From NCBI GenBank assembly GCA_017506865.1, contig JAFCMP010000555.1:310001-374000 (forward strand): a DNA stretch of 64,000 nt. The letters run 5' to 3'. Below, piece after piece: positions 41,481 through 51,845 of this stretch. The notes under the pieces are model-generated. The model saw nothing but the letters and a program-made list of their open reading frames with translations. It was not told the origin of the DNA and ran no database searches. The stretch is from Tribonema minus. Taxonomy: Eukaryota; Sar; Xanthophyceae; Tribonematales; Tribonemataceae. The translations under genes were made by a program, and so were the position numbers. How positions within the stretch are numbered: the first letter of the stretch is position 1; the number at the start of each line of letters is the position of its first letter.

Positions 41481-44400
41481 TTAGTCTTCTTCCTTGAGCA
41501 GCGCGGCGCGCTCCAGATCACGGGACTTGTCCACGGACGGCTTGTGCACCACCTTGGGTGGTGGGTGCTCCTTGTCTGTGTCCGGCGCTTTCTTGGCGTT
41601 GCCCTCTTTGATCTGTCGCGCGGAAGAGGCAGCCAACGATGCAAAGGAGGTTCGAAGGGTTTCAGTACGGCACGTTCATTGCAACTCAGACTGCAGTTGC
41701 CGTGGGCAGTCACTGTGGTGTGCACGAGCTATGCACAGGGCCCACGTGGCGTACTTTAGTGCTTACAACAAAAACTGTGAAATGATCACCAGTACTGTTT
41801 GTGATGCACGCGTTGTGTGCAGGCCTCAACGAGTTCCTGTGCCTGATGGCATCGTGGCTGGTGTACTGAAAGCGCAGCAAATGCCAGTGGTGTTTGCGCA
41901 CGAATGGTTGAACAACATGCACCAAAGAGTCTGTGAAGGCTGAGAGTGATTGCATGCAGCGACACGTGAGTTTAATCAATCAGTTTCATCATCATGTCGC
42001 GACTTTGGGACTGCACATCACACACGAGTGGCGGGTGCGCAACAACCGCATACAAACACTCTGCACAGTTCCATCCCTAAAAGTCAACACTGCCACTGCG
42101 TTACAGTTCCAGCGCTTCAGTTTCAGCGCGCCGTAACCGTTGTCGGTCAACAGAGAAAGAAATTGCCGTTCACGTTCGCACAGAGGCCTGCACACCAAGA
42201 TCAGCTATGTAGCAGAAGGGGGGAGAGCCTGCTTCAGGCATTACCGGCGCGAGGTGCCGCTCTGCGTCGCGAGGGCGCTCCGTAGCTGCCTGCGGGGCCT
42301 GTCTTGGCGGTTTGCCGCGCATCTGCAAGAGTCACGCTGTCAGCGCGCGCATGCGTGTACTGCTGGCGCTGCGCAGGCCTGCAAAGTGTGACTCATGATC
42401 AACGCAACATGCCGCTGCCACCGCCAATGAAGCCCGCGCCTGCCACTGCTGCTGCCGCTGTGGTCGCTTCTGCCGCCGCCGCTGCTGCTGCTGCTGGACC
42501 GCATGCCAGTCGAACGCAGTACACGAAGTGTAGAGACATTGGCTACTGATGCTGCCCCCCCCCTCCCCCCCCAAAAAAAAAAACTGGCGCGCCCCCCCCA
42601 TTCCAGCAGAACCAGCAATCGTTGCAATATGAAGTGGTGTGTTGCTGTGGACATGCGTTGGCGACACTATGTGCTATCAAGTGGCTGAGTGCATGCAGTG
42701 CGCTGATGCTGATGCTGCCGCTGTTGCTATGACATGGAAACTGGTAGGCAAAGGGTGAAAGACTGAGTCACTGCCTGACGAAAGCTTGCGTTGCTTCGCT
42801 GCGCGTTGTTCGCAACAGGGGCGGGGAAGGAGGGGGGGGGGGGGGGGGGACAGTGCCCGACATTGTCCGACAGTGTCATACAGGGACCAAGATGCATTGT
42901 GCCAACAACACCTGGGCGCACAAATGGTAAGCTGCCCCGGTGTGACTCGCGGGTGCTAAAATGACAGCCTCAACGGCTGGGCTGACATCGATGGAGGCAT
43001 GATGATCCTGCACAATTGCAGAGCTGCTACGCATGGCCTGCTGCCTTGCCCTAGCGTGGTCCCCATCCTTACATTACGGCTGCGTCACTGCAAGGTACAA
43101 CTGTTTTTGCGGCTCGCCACACTGCAACTCAGCAACGCACATGAAAAACGGCATATTATTGACTTGTCAAGCGATGACATAACTGACTTATTATAACCGT
43201 ACCCGCAATGAGTTTATGTTGAAGCTTAATAAATTGACTAGAATGAGTGTACCCTCCTGCGATAAAATGAGGTTGTTGGTCCTTTCACCCGAAAACAGCG
43301 CTGACTTTGTGTAGGTTGCGTTACAAAAGGCAGCGGAAACTTCAACCCTTGTAACCCTAGCAGCACTCAGCACCAGGCCACCAATGCAAGACCACGCAAG
43401 ACAGGCCACCTGCCGCACCTTTGCCCAGGAGTACATGAACCCGCCCGTGAGGCTGATGGTCATGTAAAGCGCGCTCTGCGCCGTGATGGGTGACTTGAAC
43501 AGCATCCAGCCCAGAACCATCATGGGGACCTGGGGGGGAGGCATACGCGGGGGGGGGGGGGGGGGGGGGGAGCACTTGCGTCACGGCCAGGTTGGTGGGC
43601 GGGATGAAGGTGAACTTGTCCACTGAATGTTAAAGTTTCACCACAAGTTGAACTTTCTCCATGATTAAAGTTTCACCACAAGTTGAACTTTCTCCATCTG
43701 TAGCTAATTTGACAAGTGAGGTCATCAGGGTTAAGGGCACTTCGGCATGTGACATCACGATGGGCGACTTGAACAGCATCCAGCCCAAAACCATCATGGG
43801 AACCTAGCGGGGGGGGGGGGGGGGGGGGGGGCGAGAGGCAGTTACATCATGGCCAGGGTCATCAGAGTTGCTAGCGGTTCAGAACTGGACTTTCACGCCA
43901 TGAGTCATTGTGGTTCGGAGCATGTCAGCTTGGCATCCGTTTCAGGAAGCTCCGGGACCCATGTGAGCGAACACGCCCCGAATGTCAGCTCAAAGCCTGT
44001 GTGGGGTTGCTTGCAGCAGCATGACAGCCGTCGCCGACTCTACCAGTGACACGTATTAGAAATGACGCATGTGGCACCGGGGCACAAGTGCAGCTGCGCA
44101 GTCAAGTCAACCAAGCGCTATGAGCCTATACATGCCGCTGCCGGCGCCTGCGCTCACAGTCGAGCAACGACAAAGCGATCCGCCATGAGTAAACCGAGAC
44201 TGAGCCTTGCCACCAGCTGCCAGCCGAGAGTCGTTGCGAACGTCTTCGGCAGATCTGAGCAACTGCTGCTTTCATGCCCAGGTGTCGCCCGCACACGCAC
44301 GCACGGCCATGCGCGGTGTACTACGCAAGGTCATATGATGGAATCAAAGCAGCACCCAGCGCGCCAGCAGTGTCAACGGCTTCTGCCATAGCAAGGGGAA

Positions 44401-44901
44401 GGGCAGGTGCCCCCCTGGATGTTTCTTCATGGGACTCAAGACAGCAGCGTGCCTGTCGACTGCCGAGAGGGCACTCAACGGCGCATCTACTTGGCAAATG
44501 CGCACCACGGCGTTTGGCATTGCCGTCACGAAAAAGTCAACGGTGCGCTCAGAGCAGTAGACTGCTCACACAAGTACACAAGTGGGTGGAACGGCTGCAT
44601 ACTGTAATCTTCAATACGCAGTTGAGGTTATGCGTAATTTCGACAAAAAAATTGTGGCAGCTTTCAGGGAGCGTGCAACAGTCTGCACTCACGAAGGCAA
44701 CAGCTTCGACCTCATAAGTTTTGCCAAGTGTTCACTCACTGCACTGAACAACATTGACTGCAACGCACCTTGTTTGACACTGCCCCACAATAGCATACGT
44801 CGTCATGCAGTGGCGCTGCCGCACCAGAGGCTGCAAAGACGCATCCGCAGCGCAACGGCCTGGTCCCCATACCAACTTCAAGCTCAATATTTTGCCAACT
44901 G

Positions 44902-44936
<35 letters not shown>

Positions 44937-47900
44937 TCTAACAACTTCAACACCACCTCACCTTGTTGACGCTGCCTACAATGGCGTACGCCGTTGCGCT
45001 GGTGGCGCCGACGCACCAGAGCCACACGAAGCTGACGCAGAAAGCGAAACGGTCTGGTGAAAAAGTTGCAACACGCACACATGATTCAACAACTTCAACT
45101 TGAGTTCACCTTGTTGACGCTGCCCACGATGGCGTACGTCGTCGCGCTGGTCGCGCCGACGCACCAGAGGCTGGCGAAGTTGAGACAGAAGCCCGCGGCG
45201 CCCGCAAAGAGGTTGAGGCCCATAAACGATGCCGAAGTCCACAGGTCGGGGCGCGCGATGATGCCGGTGACCTCGCCCGAGAGTCTGCAGCATCAGGCGT
45301 AGCACAGTCGTCGTGAGCGGCGGGCCTGCGATGCGCACAATAATTTGCTGGAACTGTTCAGTAGAACTGCTTGATTTGCTGGATGCAACACAAACGATGC
45401 CGATGCCCACAGGTCGGGGCGCGCAATGACGCCGGTCACCTCGCCCAAGAGTCTGCGGCGACACGCGCGGCACAGTCGTCGTGAGCGGCGGGCCTGCGAT
45501 GCGCGTCGCGTCTTCCTTCATCACTGCAAACTAGAAACGCTTTATTTGATGAATGCATCACGCAAGACGCCGACGTCCAGAGGTCGGGGCGCGCAACGGC
45601 GCCGATGACCTCGCCCAAGCGTCTGCGGCAGCAGGTGCAGCACAATGGTCGTGAGCAGCGGGCCGTGATGTGCGTCACATCTCCTTTCCCCCTGTAAACC
45701 ACAAGTCTTCATTTGCCGAATGCGTCAGAGGGACGCCGACGTCCACGGATTGCAGCGCGCACAAGGCGCCGGTGACCTCGCTCGCGGCCCTGCGGCAGCA
45801 GGTGCGGCACTGGCTGAGCAGTGCGCTCATTGCATGCCCTACATCTTCGCAACGCAATGAGGTTGATGGGTGGGCCACAAAGAGCGCGGATCGGCGCATA
45901 TGGCGCGCTGGTATTTGCCGGGGGCCCTGAAGCGGCAGGTGCGGTCGTGAGCGGACTTGACATCGAATGAAGACTCAACCATCAGTTGACTTGGCAATTT
46001 CTGGTCTACACTTATCTGAAGCAGGTTCAATTCTGGGAATAATTAATTGTCAACAGTAAGCCGTATACAGCTGGTCAACACTTACCTGAAGCAGCTTCAA
46101 TTCTGGGGATAACTAGTTTTATTCTGTAACCCGTATACAGTACTTGATGTCAGCGTCAGGCGACCTGTCATGGTGCCCGCTCAGAGCTTTGACAGGCGCC
46201 AGATGCGCCGCTGTGCGTCACTCCTTGAACATACACGCAACCTCAAAACTGCAAAAACTCACAGTGCTACTTGAATGGCACGAGATGCGCCGCTGTGCGT
46301 CACTCCTCGCACGTACACGCAACCTCAAACTTCAAGTACTCACAGCGCGACGGGCGCCAGCAGGACGAACCCCAGCAGGTTTGTTAGAAGCCCAACGAAC
46401 CCCAGCAGGTTGTTAGAAGCCCATGCCGAAGCATACTGCAAGAACTGTAGTAAAAAATTGAGGACAGTGTCATGCGAACTCCCCGGGTGCCCGATCAGAG
46501 CTTCGAAAGGCGCACAATTCACTGGATTGCGTCGTTGCTTGAACATACAGGAAGCTCAAACTGCAAGTACTCACAGTGCGACGGGCGCCAGCAGGACGAA
46601 CCCCAGCAGGTTGTTGTAGAAGACCATGCCGAAGCGCGTGAGCTTGATGGAGCGCGTCGCGTACTTCATGTACAGGATGTAGCTCGCAGTCGTGACGCAG
46701 TTGGCGGACATCCAGATGTAGCCCCAGGCTGATGAGTGATTGAAGACGGTTTGCAAACATGGTATCAGTCGTTAGCACTCCACATTGTGTGCGTCCACAA
46801 CATATCGTGTTTTGTCAATTCACGTAAAAAGGACTAGTCTCCCTGAAAGTGTAATCAGTACTTCATGTACAGGATGTAGCTCGCGGTCGTGACGCAGTTG
46901 GCGGACATCCAGATGTAGCCCCATGCTGTATGGGGAATTTGAGGAAATTTGCAGACGCGGCATCAGTCATTGGGACTCCACTGGCCGAAAGCAACGTTGT
47001 GTGCGTCTGCAACATCTGATATTGGAGCAGGTCAAACGGACTAGTCTACATGGGAGTGTAATCAGTACTTCATGTACAGGATGTAGCTGGCCGTCGTGAC
47101 GCAGTTGGCGGACATCCAGATGTACACCCATGCTGTATGAGGAATTTGAGGAAGTTTGCAGACGCGGCATCAGTCGTTGGGACTCCACGCGCCGGGAGCA
47201 ACATTGTGTGCGTCTGCGACATTTGACGTTGATGCAGGTCAGAAGGTCTACCTGGAATTGTAATCAGTACTTCATGTACAGGATGTAGCTCGCGGTCGTG
47301 ACGCAGTTGGCCGACATCCAGATGTACCCCCAGGCTGAAGGGTGATCGGAGAAAGGTTTCGCGAAGCGGCGTCCGTTAGAACTCCAGTGGAGTGGTTCCT
47401 GACTGTTTTTCGGCGTGTCTGCGCTGAGTGCCAGCACTTCAGAGCAACAGATATGTACTTCGAAGTGCTACTTTAGAAGCAGTACAAACACAGTAATTCG
47501 CCGTTGTGACGCATTTGGCAGACTTCCACATGCACCGCCATACTGATAATTGATTGAAGAGAGTTTGCGAACAAGGCATGGCACCAGTCTTTGGGACTCC
47601 AGCAGCTGTAAGCATTGTTGTGTGCGTCTATGACCAGTGATGTTGTTTCAAATTGAAAAGACTGTTCTACGTGGAAGCGCGATCATTACTTCAGGTGCAG
47701 GTTGCAGCTCGCGGCTGTGACGCAGTGAACGGGCAAACACTCAGATGCGACCCCAAGCTGAGCAGTCATGGCATGAACTTCAGAAGGCAACAGCAGTCAT
47801 AGGTTCAACAGGCGTCAGTAGCAGAAGCTCCAGTGGCTGAGCAAGTACTTTGTGCACCAACTGTATTCAGCTCGCGGATGTGACATAAGTGGCAAGAAAT

Positions 47901-50900
47901 CAGATGTACACCACGCAAAACGGTCATAGAAAGAACGGAAAAGGCGCCAGCAATTCCAAGTTGGGTGGCCCAAGCAATGATGAACTGGTGAAGGTGACTG
48001 CCAGCACGTCAGACAGAAAGTTAAAATTTCCGGAAAAAGGGGAATGCGCTCCATCTACAGGATGCAGCTCGTCGAGATGACGCAAACATCCATATGCAAT
48101 CTATGCTCTGATCGGTATGAGATTCCAGAAGCCAGCGGTCAAGCCCAGCATTTCCGCACTTGTCTACGTTACGTGCCAGCGTTGCAGGCAAAAGATGACT
48201 TATAAAAATATTTCAACAACCAATATGTAATATTCCCAACACTTCAAGGCACTTAGCCCAAGCACTTTGCATTTATAAATCAACATCACGTGCCAATGTT
48301 TCAGATGACACGTGAGAACTACTTCAGATACGAATCTGAAATACTTCGAAGTATACGCATTTCGATTTCACATGATAATGCAAGTTCAATCAATTTGCCT
48401 CTCACCATTGCTCTCCATGTCGTCCTTGCCGGCGAGCGCGGCCCCGAAGACCATGACGCCGAGGGACGCCAGGATGAGGAGCGTCACAGACTGGTTGTAG
48501 AAGTGCCAGTCGCCCCACACAATGATGACGTTGGTGAGGTTCTTGAAGACGGTAACCATGGGCACGTTCATCCTGCCCGAATAAAAGCAGAAGGCGAGCC
48601 GTTACATAGATGACATCACAATGTATTTTTAATTTTAGATAGTGTCGCAGTGTGCTTGCAACGACACCCCTCAACGTGTGTGTGGGATTGCCTTCAGCAG
48701 AGCCAGCTGGTGCAGCAGATTTGTTCACCGCTCGACGTGTTCTTTGAAGCGCGTGTTTGCTGAGCAAGTTCAGGTTGCGATGGAGGCAAGGCACCTTGCT
48801 GTCAACGACCAGTTGTGTTGAACCCTAACCCTGGCCCTAACCCTAACTCTAACCCTACCTTGTGGTTAACTTCAATGAACAGTGTCAACCCACCCAACCT
48901 GACCTTACCTCACTTTCATATTGCCAAACTCTGATCTATGAACCTCTGTGAGCAGCGAAAATCCAAAAGTATTTCCGCCGCATGCGTGCGCGGCATTCCG
49001 CCGCACCTCGTGCGCGACATGCTCTGTGGTGAAGCACTTGAATCTCGCCCCTTTGACTCTAGTCAACTTCAACATGCTTCTTCATCAACCGTGCTCACTC
49101 ACCACTTCAGCGCCATGAAGGACGTGAAGAGCATCGCGCAGAAGAACAGGTTCACGGGCACCCACTGCATTGCGAGCTTCATGTCCAGTGCGTAGTTCTC
49201 CACCCACTGGTGCCGCCGTGACGTCTCCACCAGCAGCACCGCCACCAGACACTGCGCGCGGCACGGCGGCAAGTCACATAGAAAAAAAACAAATGAGGTG
49301 ACTGTAGACACTTCAGAGGCGATGCGGCTGCTGTTGAGCACGAGTCGATTGCAGCGCCAGCACAGCATCGCCACCAGACACTGCGCGCGGCGCGGTGGCA
49401 AGACACGCAGCAAAATTAAAATATATAGTAAGAACGGACCAGCTATTTGCAAAAGAAGCAATAATCGGTGAAGCTAACCAAACTGTAAAGCTAATATACA
49501 TCACATCGGTGAAGCTAACCATACCTTTTTTCATTGCCTTGAAATATAGAAGAAAGTGATCTTTTCTACTTTGATCACTCTTATTGGTTTACAAACAATC
49601 ATGTTCAACAAGAAAAAACAAACGAGGTGTCGAAAGACATTTCAGAGCCGATGCGGCTGCTGTTGAGCACGGTGCCGAAACGGTGGCTCGGCAGTGTCGA
49701 TTGCAGCGCCAGCGCACGCAGACGACATGAAGTGGGAATTCCGTCTGCACGCTGGATTCAGCAAGCAGGCCCTGGCAATGACTGCCTAATGCTAACCCTA
49801 ACCCTAACCCGAATCCTAACCCTAACCCTTACCCTGTACCGCAAGCACAGCTGATTGCTAAGCGTGTCTGCTGTGACGCTCCTCAAGCTCATTTGAGCGT
49901 CACCACAATACTCCTATAATGATATATCTCACAATACTTCTATAATGATCTCAGGAACTTTCCTCAAGGGGGCAATCCGCAGAAGCGTCACGGAGCCGCT
50001 GCCCACAGACCATGCGGTGTCATGAATGAGATGCACTCTTGATGCGCATGTACATGTGCACCACTGCAGAAGAACAAGCCCTACTGTAGTTAATTGTGCA
50101 TGCGTAGTCGCCACGATTGGTGGCAGTAAGGCGGGGTCCAAGGCACGTCACATACAGCTTTGAGGCTGGTGTCATGAGGCTGCAGAAGGATCGTGCAGTG
50201 CGGAGACCAGTGCTCAGCACTACTTAGAATAGGTCGAAGGGGTGACTGGCGACCCCTCAGGCAAACTGCAGGTCAGCAATCTGAACTGGGTGCACCATGA
50301 ATGCACTGGCGCAGCCAGCTTGCAGGGCGCGCTTGGCCACAATGCACAAGTCGGTAATATTGAGGTTGACAGCAGGTTCTGACAGCATTGGTTGAGTTCA
50401 TAAGAACACGCGTGCTGAAAATTGTCGACGTGCACCATCCCCAGCAGCACGACAGCGCACCAGCGCGGAGTAGGCATGCTGCGCACTTCAAGAAACCGAA
50501 TTACTTGAAGTAGAACAGCACATTCATGCTCAGCGCAACTGCTGCGGCTGCTTATTGCCGGTTCGCCATGTTTGACGGGTTGCCTGGGCAACGTGGCAGT
50601 GCAGCCGTTGCGACGGTACAGCACCAACTGCTTGCGTGACGACTGGCGCCTCTGTTGCTGAGCTATGAACCGGTGCTCTCAGGCATTCACGAGTCGAGAT
50701 TCGAAAGCTGGACTGTTGCGCCATACGTTTTTCACTAGTTAAACTTCCGCACTTATAATCAGGAATGGCTGCTTCAAAGCTCAGCTCAGGTGCGCGGCAT
50801 CTCGAGCGTTGGACGCATTATCGCCCTTAACCCTGCCATGAAAGCAGCTGCAGAGACTCTGATGCGGTGGTGCAGGCAAGCAGCGTTTAGCGGTGACTGT

Positions 50901-51372
50901 AGCAGACAGCCGAGAGACCTTTTGCCTTTCAACTGACACCTGACCTGCCGCTGCAGTGCAGTTCGTGCGCACGATGCGTACGCGGTGTAGGATGACTGAA
51001 CACGACCCGAGTCATATTCTGGGCGTCGATGTGTGCCGTGTTCAAAACCAGCGCAGCAACTCAGCCGTCTCATACGAATGAGAGAGCACAACACACTCAT
51101 GCTGCAGCTCCAAGTGTCATGAATCCACGCGATCTCCTAAATTCAACCGCGAAGCTTCATGTTGCTCAAATTGGCACATGCCGGTTCGATGGAGCCACGC
51201 GCAAAAACTGTTATGCCAAACTCACCTGAAAAACTACCATAAGGATGGGGAAGTTCGCGTCGAAGCTGCTCGCTAGCGCCTTGTTCGCCAGTACCATGGT
51301 CAAACTGCACGAGCTGTAGGCCAAGCAGCTCAGCAGTGCTGCCCGCACGGTGGCGGGCGCCTTAGTCGTCAT
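41481..51372 (-). CDS. GDP-mannose / nucleotide-sugar transporter (Vrg4/GONST type), 7 exons, 344 aa
   Basis: Minus-strand exons: 51372-51226 (ATG), 49251-49103, 48572-48406, 46728-46575, 45284-45110, 43529-43419, 41612-41481 (TAA). The lengths sum to 1035 nt and every junction keeps frame. Conserved family motifs in order: MVLANKALASSFDANFP (TM1), MNVPMVTVFKNLTN, GAALAG, YILYMKYATRSIKLTRFGMV then YNNLLG, SLWCVGATSATTYAIVGSVNK, and VPMMVLGWMLFKSPIT to GGFMYSWAK. These follow Vrg4-like transporters, whose GALNK sugar-nucleotide motif appears here as GSVNK. About ten membrane helices are expected, in the Golgi membrane, importing GDP-sugar in exchange for GMP. The C-terminal tail is charged and holds ERAALL, matching the ExxxLL sorting signal. 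Length is normal for the family. Introns are 530-1974 bp, much larger than the exons, and rich in exon-edge copies. Confidence 0.93.
43637..43710. repeat. Short tandem repeat, two 36-bp units
   Basis: The unit TTAAAGTTTCACCACAAGTT then GAACTTTCTCCAT occurs twice head to tail in transporter intron 5. The AAGTTGAAC word belongs to the recurrent ACTTCAA/TTGAAGT family of this window. Confidence 0.75.
43741..43832 (-). repeat. Copy of the 5' edge and C tract of transporter exon 6
   Basis: On the minus strand a long C run and an acceptor (ctag) are followed by GTTCCCATGATGGTTTTGGG and CTGGATGCTGTTCAAGTCGCCCAT. This repeats the start of exon 6 at 43529 (GTCCCCATGATGGTTCTGGG). The copy lies 270 bp upstream of the exon in the direction of transcription. 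Both have a C run of about 20 before the acceptor (plus-strand G runs at 43551-43571 and 43809-43831). Confidence 0.8.
44755..45060 (-). repeat. Two copies of the 3' edge and donor of transporter exon 5
   Basis: Exon 5 ends SATTYAIVGSVNK then GTGAAC. A good copy at 45055-44962 encodes FVWLWCVGATSATAYAIVGS and VNK followed by GTGAGG. A more decayed one at about 44860-44768 reads SLWCGSAT-like bases to AACAAG and a donor-like GTGC. Spacing is about 150-200 bp, downstream of the exon in transcription order. Confidence 0.8.
44905..44934. repeat. (CA)n microsatellite
   Basis: About 14 CA dinucleotides in transporter intron 5. Confidence 0.9.
45400..45810 (-). repeat. Three copies of the 5' edge of transporter exon 5, about 165-bp period
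   Basis: The exon start (acceptor CTGCAG, then ACTCTCGGGCGAGGTCACCG and ..CGCGCGCCCCGACCTGTGG) is repeated at about 45460-45405, 45632-45575 and 45800-45738 on the minus strand. Each unit keeps the TGTGGACTTCGGCATCGTTT-like end or a decayed form of it, plus shared flanks such as GCACAGTCGTCGTGAGCGGC on the plus strand. Confidence 0.82.
46190..46420 (-). repeat. Copies of the 3' edge and donor of transporter exon 4
   Basis: The exon end (AACCTGCTGGGGTTCGTCCT, GCTGGCGCCCGTCGCACT, GTGAGT) is repeated at about 46412-46338, with a further partial GTTGGGCTTCTAACAAACCT duplication inside. Two further blocks containing AGATGCGCCGCTGTGCGTCA (46200-46220 and 46283-46303) form a tandem pair. Confidence 0.72.
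46850..48095 (-). repeat. About seven copies of the 5' edge of transporter exon 4, about 205-bp period
   Basis: The block CATGGGGCTACATCTGGATG then TCCGCCAACTGCGTCACGAC, GCGAGCTACATCCTGTACAT and GAAGTACTGATTAC occurs at 46925-46855, 47133-47063 and 47333-47263. More decayed forms lie near 47545-47480, 47750-47690, 47915-47845 and 48080-48050. The real exon starts at 46728. Identity falls with distance from the exon. Each of the first three keeps an acceptor and would encode WGYIWMSANCVTTASYILYM and K, then run into an in-frame stop (TACTGA). Confidence 0.85.
48331..48356. repeat. Palindrome-containing dispersed word ATACTTCGAAGTAT
   Basis: Perfect 14-bp palindrome at 48341-48354, next to a second palindromic stretch, TTCAGATACGAATCTGAA (48323-48340). 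It resembles 5901-5934 in both sequence and arrangement. Intron 3 of the transporter. Confidence 0.65.
48820..48860. repeat. Interstitial telomere-like repeat (CCCTAA)n, degenerate
   Basis: About six units of AACCCT with variants (CCCTGG, CCCTAACT) inside transporter intron 2. The complementary strand reads TTAGGG. Too short and degenerate to be a functional telomere. Confidence 0.85.
49355..49720 (-). repeat. Copies of the 5' edge of transporter exon 2
   Basis: Exon 2 starts CGCGCAG then TGTCTGGTGGCGGTGCTGCT. A copy at 49405-49330 reads CGCGCAGTGTCTGGTGGCGA, TGCTGTGCTGGCGCTGCAAT and TCGACTCGTGCTCAACAGCA. A second, lacking the junction, shares the GCTGCAATCGAC and GTGCTCAACAGCAGCCGCAT blocks at about 49705-49650. 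Plus-strand words such as GATGCGGCTGCTGTTGAGCA are common to both. Confidence 0.75.
49715..51225. other. Distal part of transporter intron 1, no gene seen
   Basis: Apart from the telomere-like tract at 49792-49832 it holds short ORFs on both strands without family motifs or splice support. Confidence 0.5.
49792..49832. repeat. Interstitial telomere-like repeat (CCCTAA)n
   Basis: Six to seven units of CCCTAA with single variants (CCCGAAT, CCCTTA), within transporter intron 1. It is the cleaner of the two tracts. Confidence 0.88.
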
Positions 51373-51529
51373 GATATCCCCGCTGCTGCAGTCCTCTGTG
51401 CGAGAATCCGGCCCTCCTTGCCGTCAGCACTTCTTCATGACTTCAGGTGCTCAATCTTTGATGACCAGAGGAGAAGTTACAGTTGAAGTTCTGGCCCGTG
51501 GGCAAAGGTTTGGACCAGGCAAAAGCGAT

Positions 51530-51845
51530 ACACACACACCATCGAGAAGGGGGGAAGGCGCAGCAGTTTGAGGGCGAAGAAGCCAGCGTTGGCCGTTGAG
51601 ACAACCAATGCGGAGTTCACAGCATGCAACAACGCGCAGCAGGGGGGGCCTGGGCGACAAGCAATCTACTGAGATCGAGGTGTTCGAGGTCATGGCGTCT
51701 GTTTCACTACTCCCAAGGAGTGCCTGGGGCTTGAACAAAGAGCTGCAGCGAGACGCAAAGCTGGCGGTCAGCGTCACCGCCACAAAAGACATGCCATACA
51801 CACTACTACGGAAGAAATGGACGGCAAGGTGATCAAAGTTCTCAA
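51530..51845. repeat. Segmental duplication, copy 1 (upstream of the LRR-like gene)
   Basis: About 310 bp shared with 54748-55055, roughly 90% identical by eye. Shared blocks include GGGGGGCCTGGGCGACAAGC, AATCTACTG.GATCGAGGTG and TTCGAGGTCATGGCGTCTGT. In this copy the block runs directly into the ATG of the LRR-like gene (51817), so it holds that gene's 5' region; the second copy has no LRR gene behind it. Confidence 0.85.

Noticed and set aside
43574..43620. Extra transporter exon encoding VDKFTFIPPTNLAVTQ
   Set aside because: It has splice-like ends but is 47 nt long. Including it would break the frame that the seven-exon model keeps from start to stop, and SVNK followed directly by VPMM matches the family.
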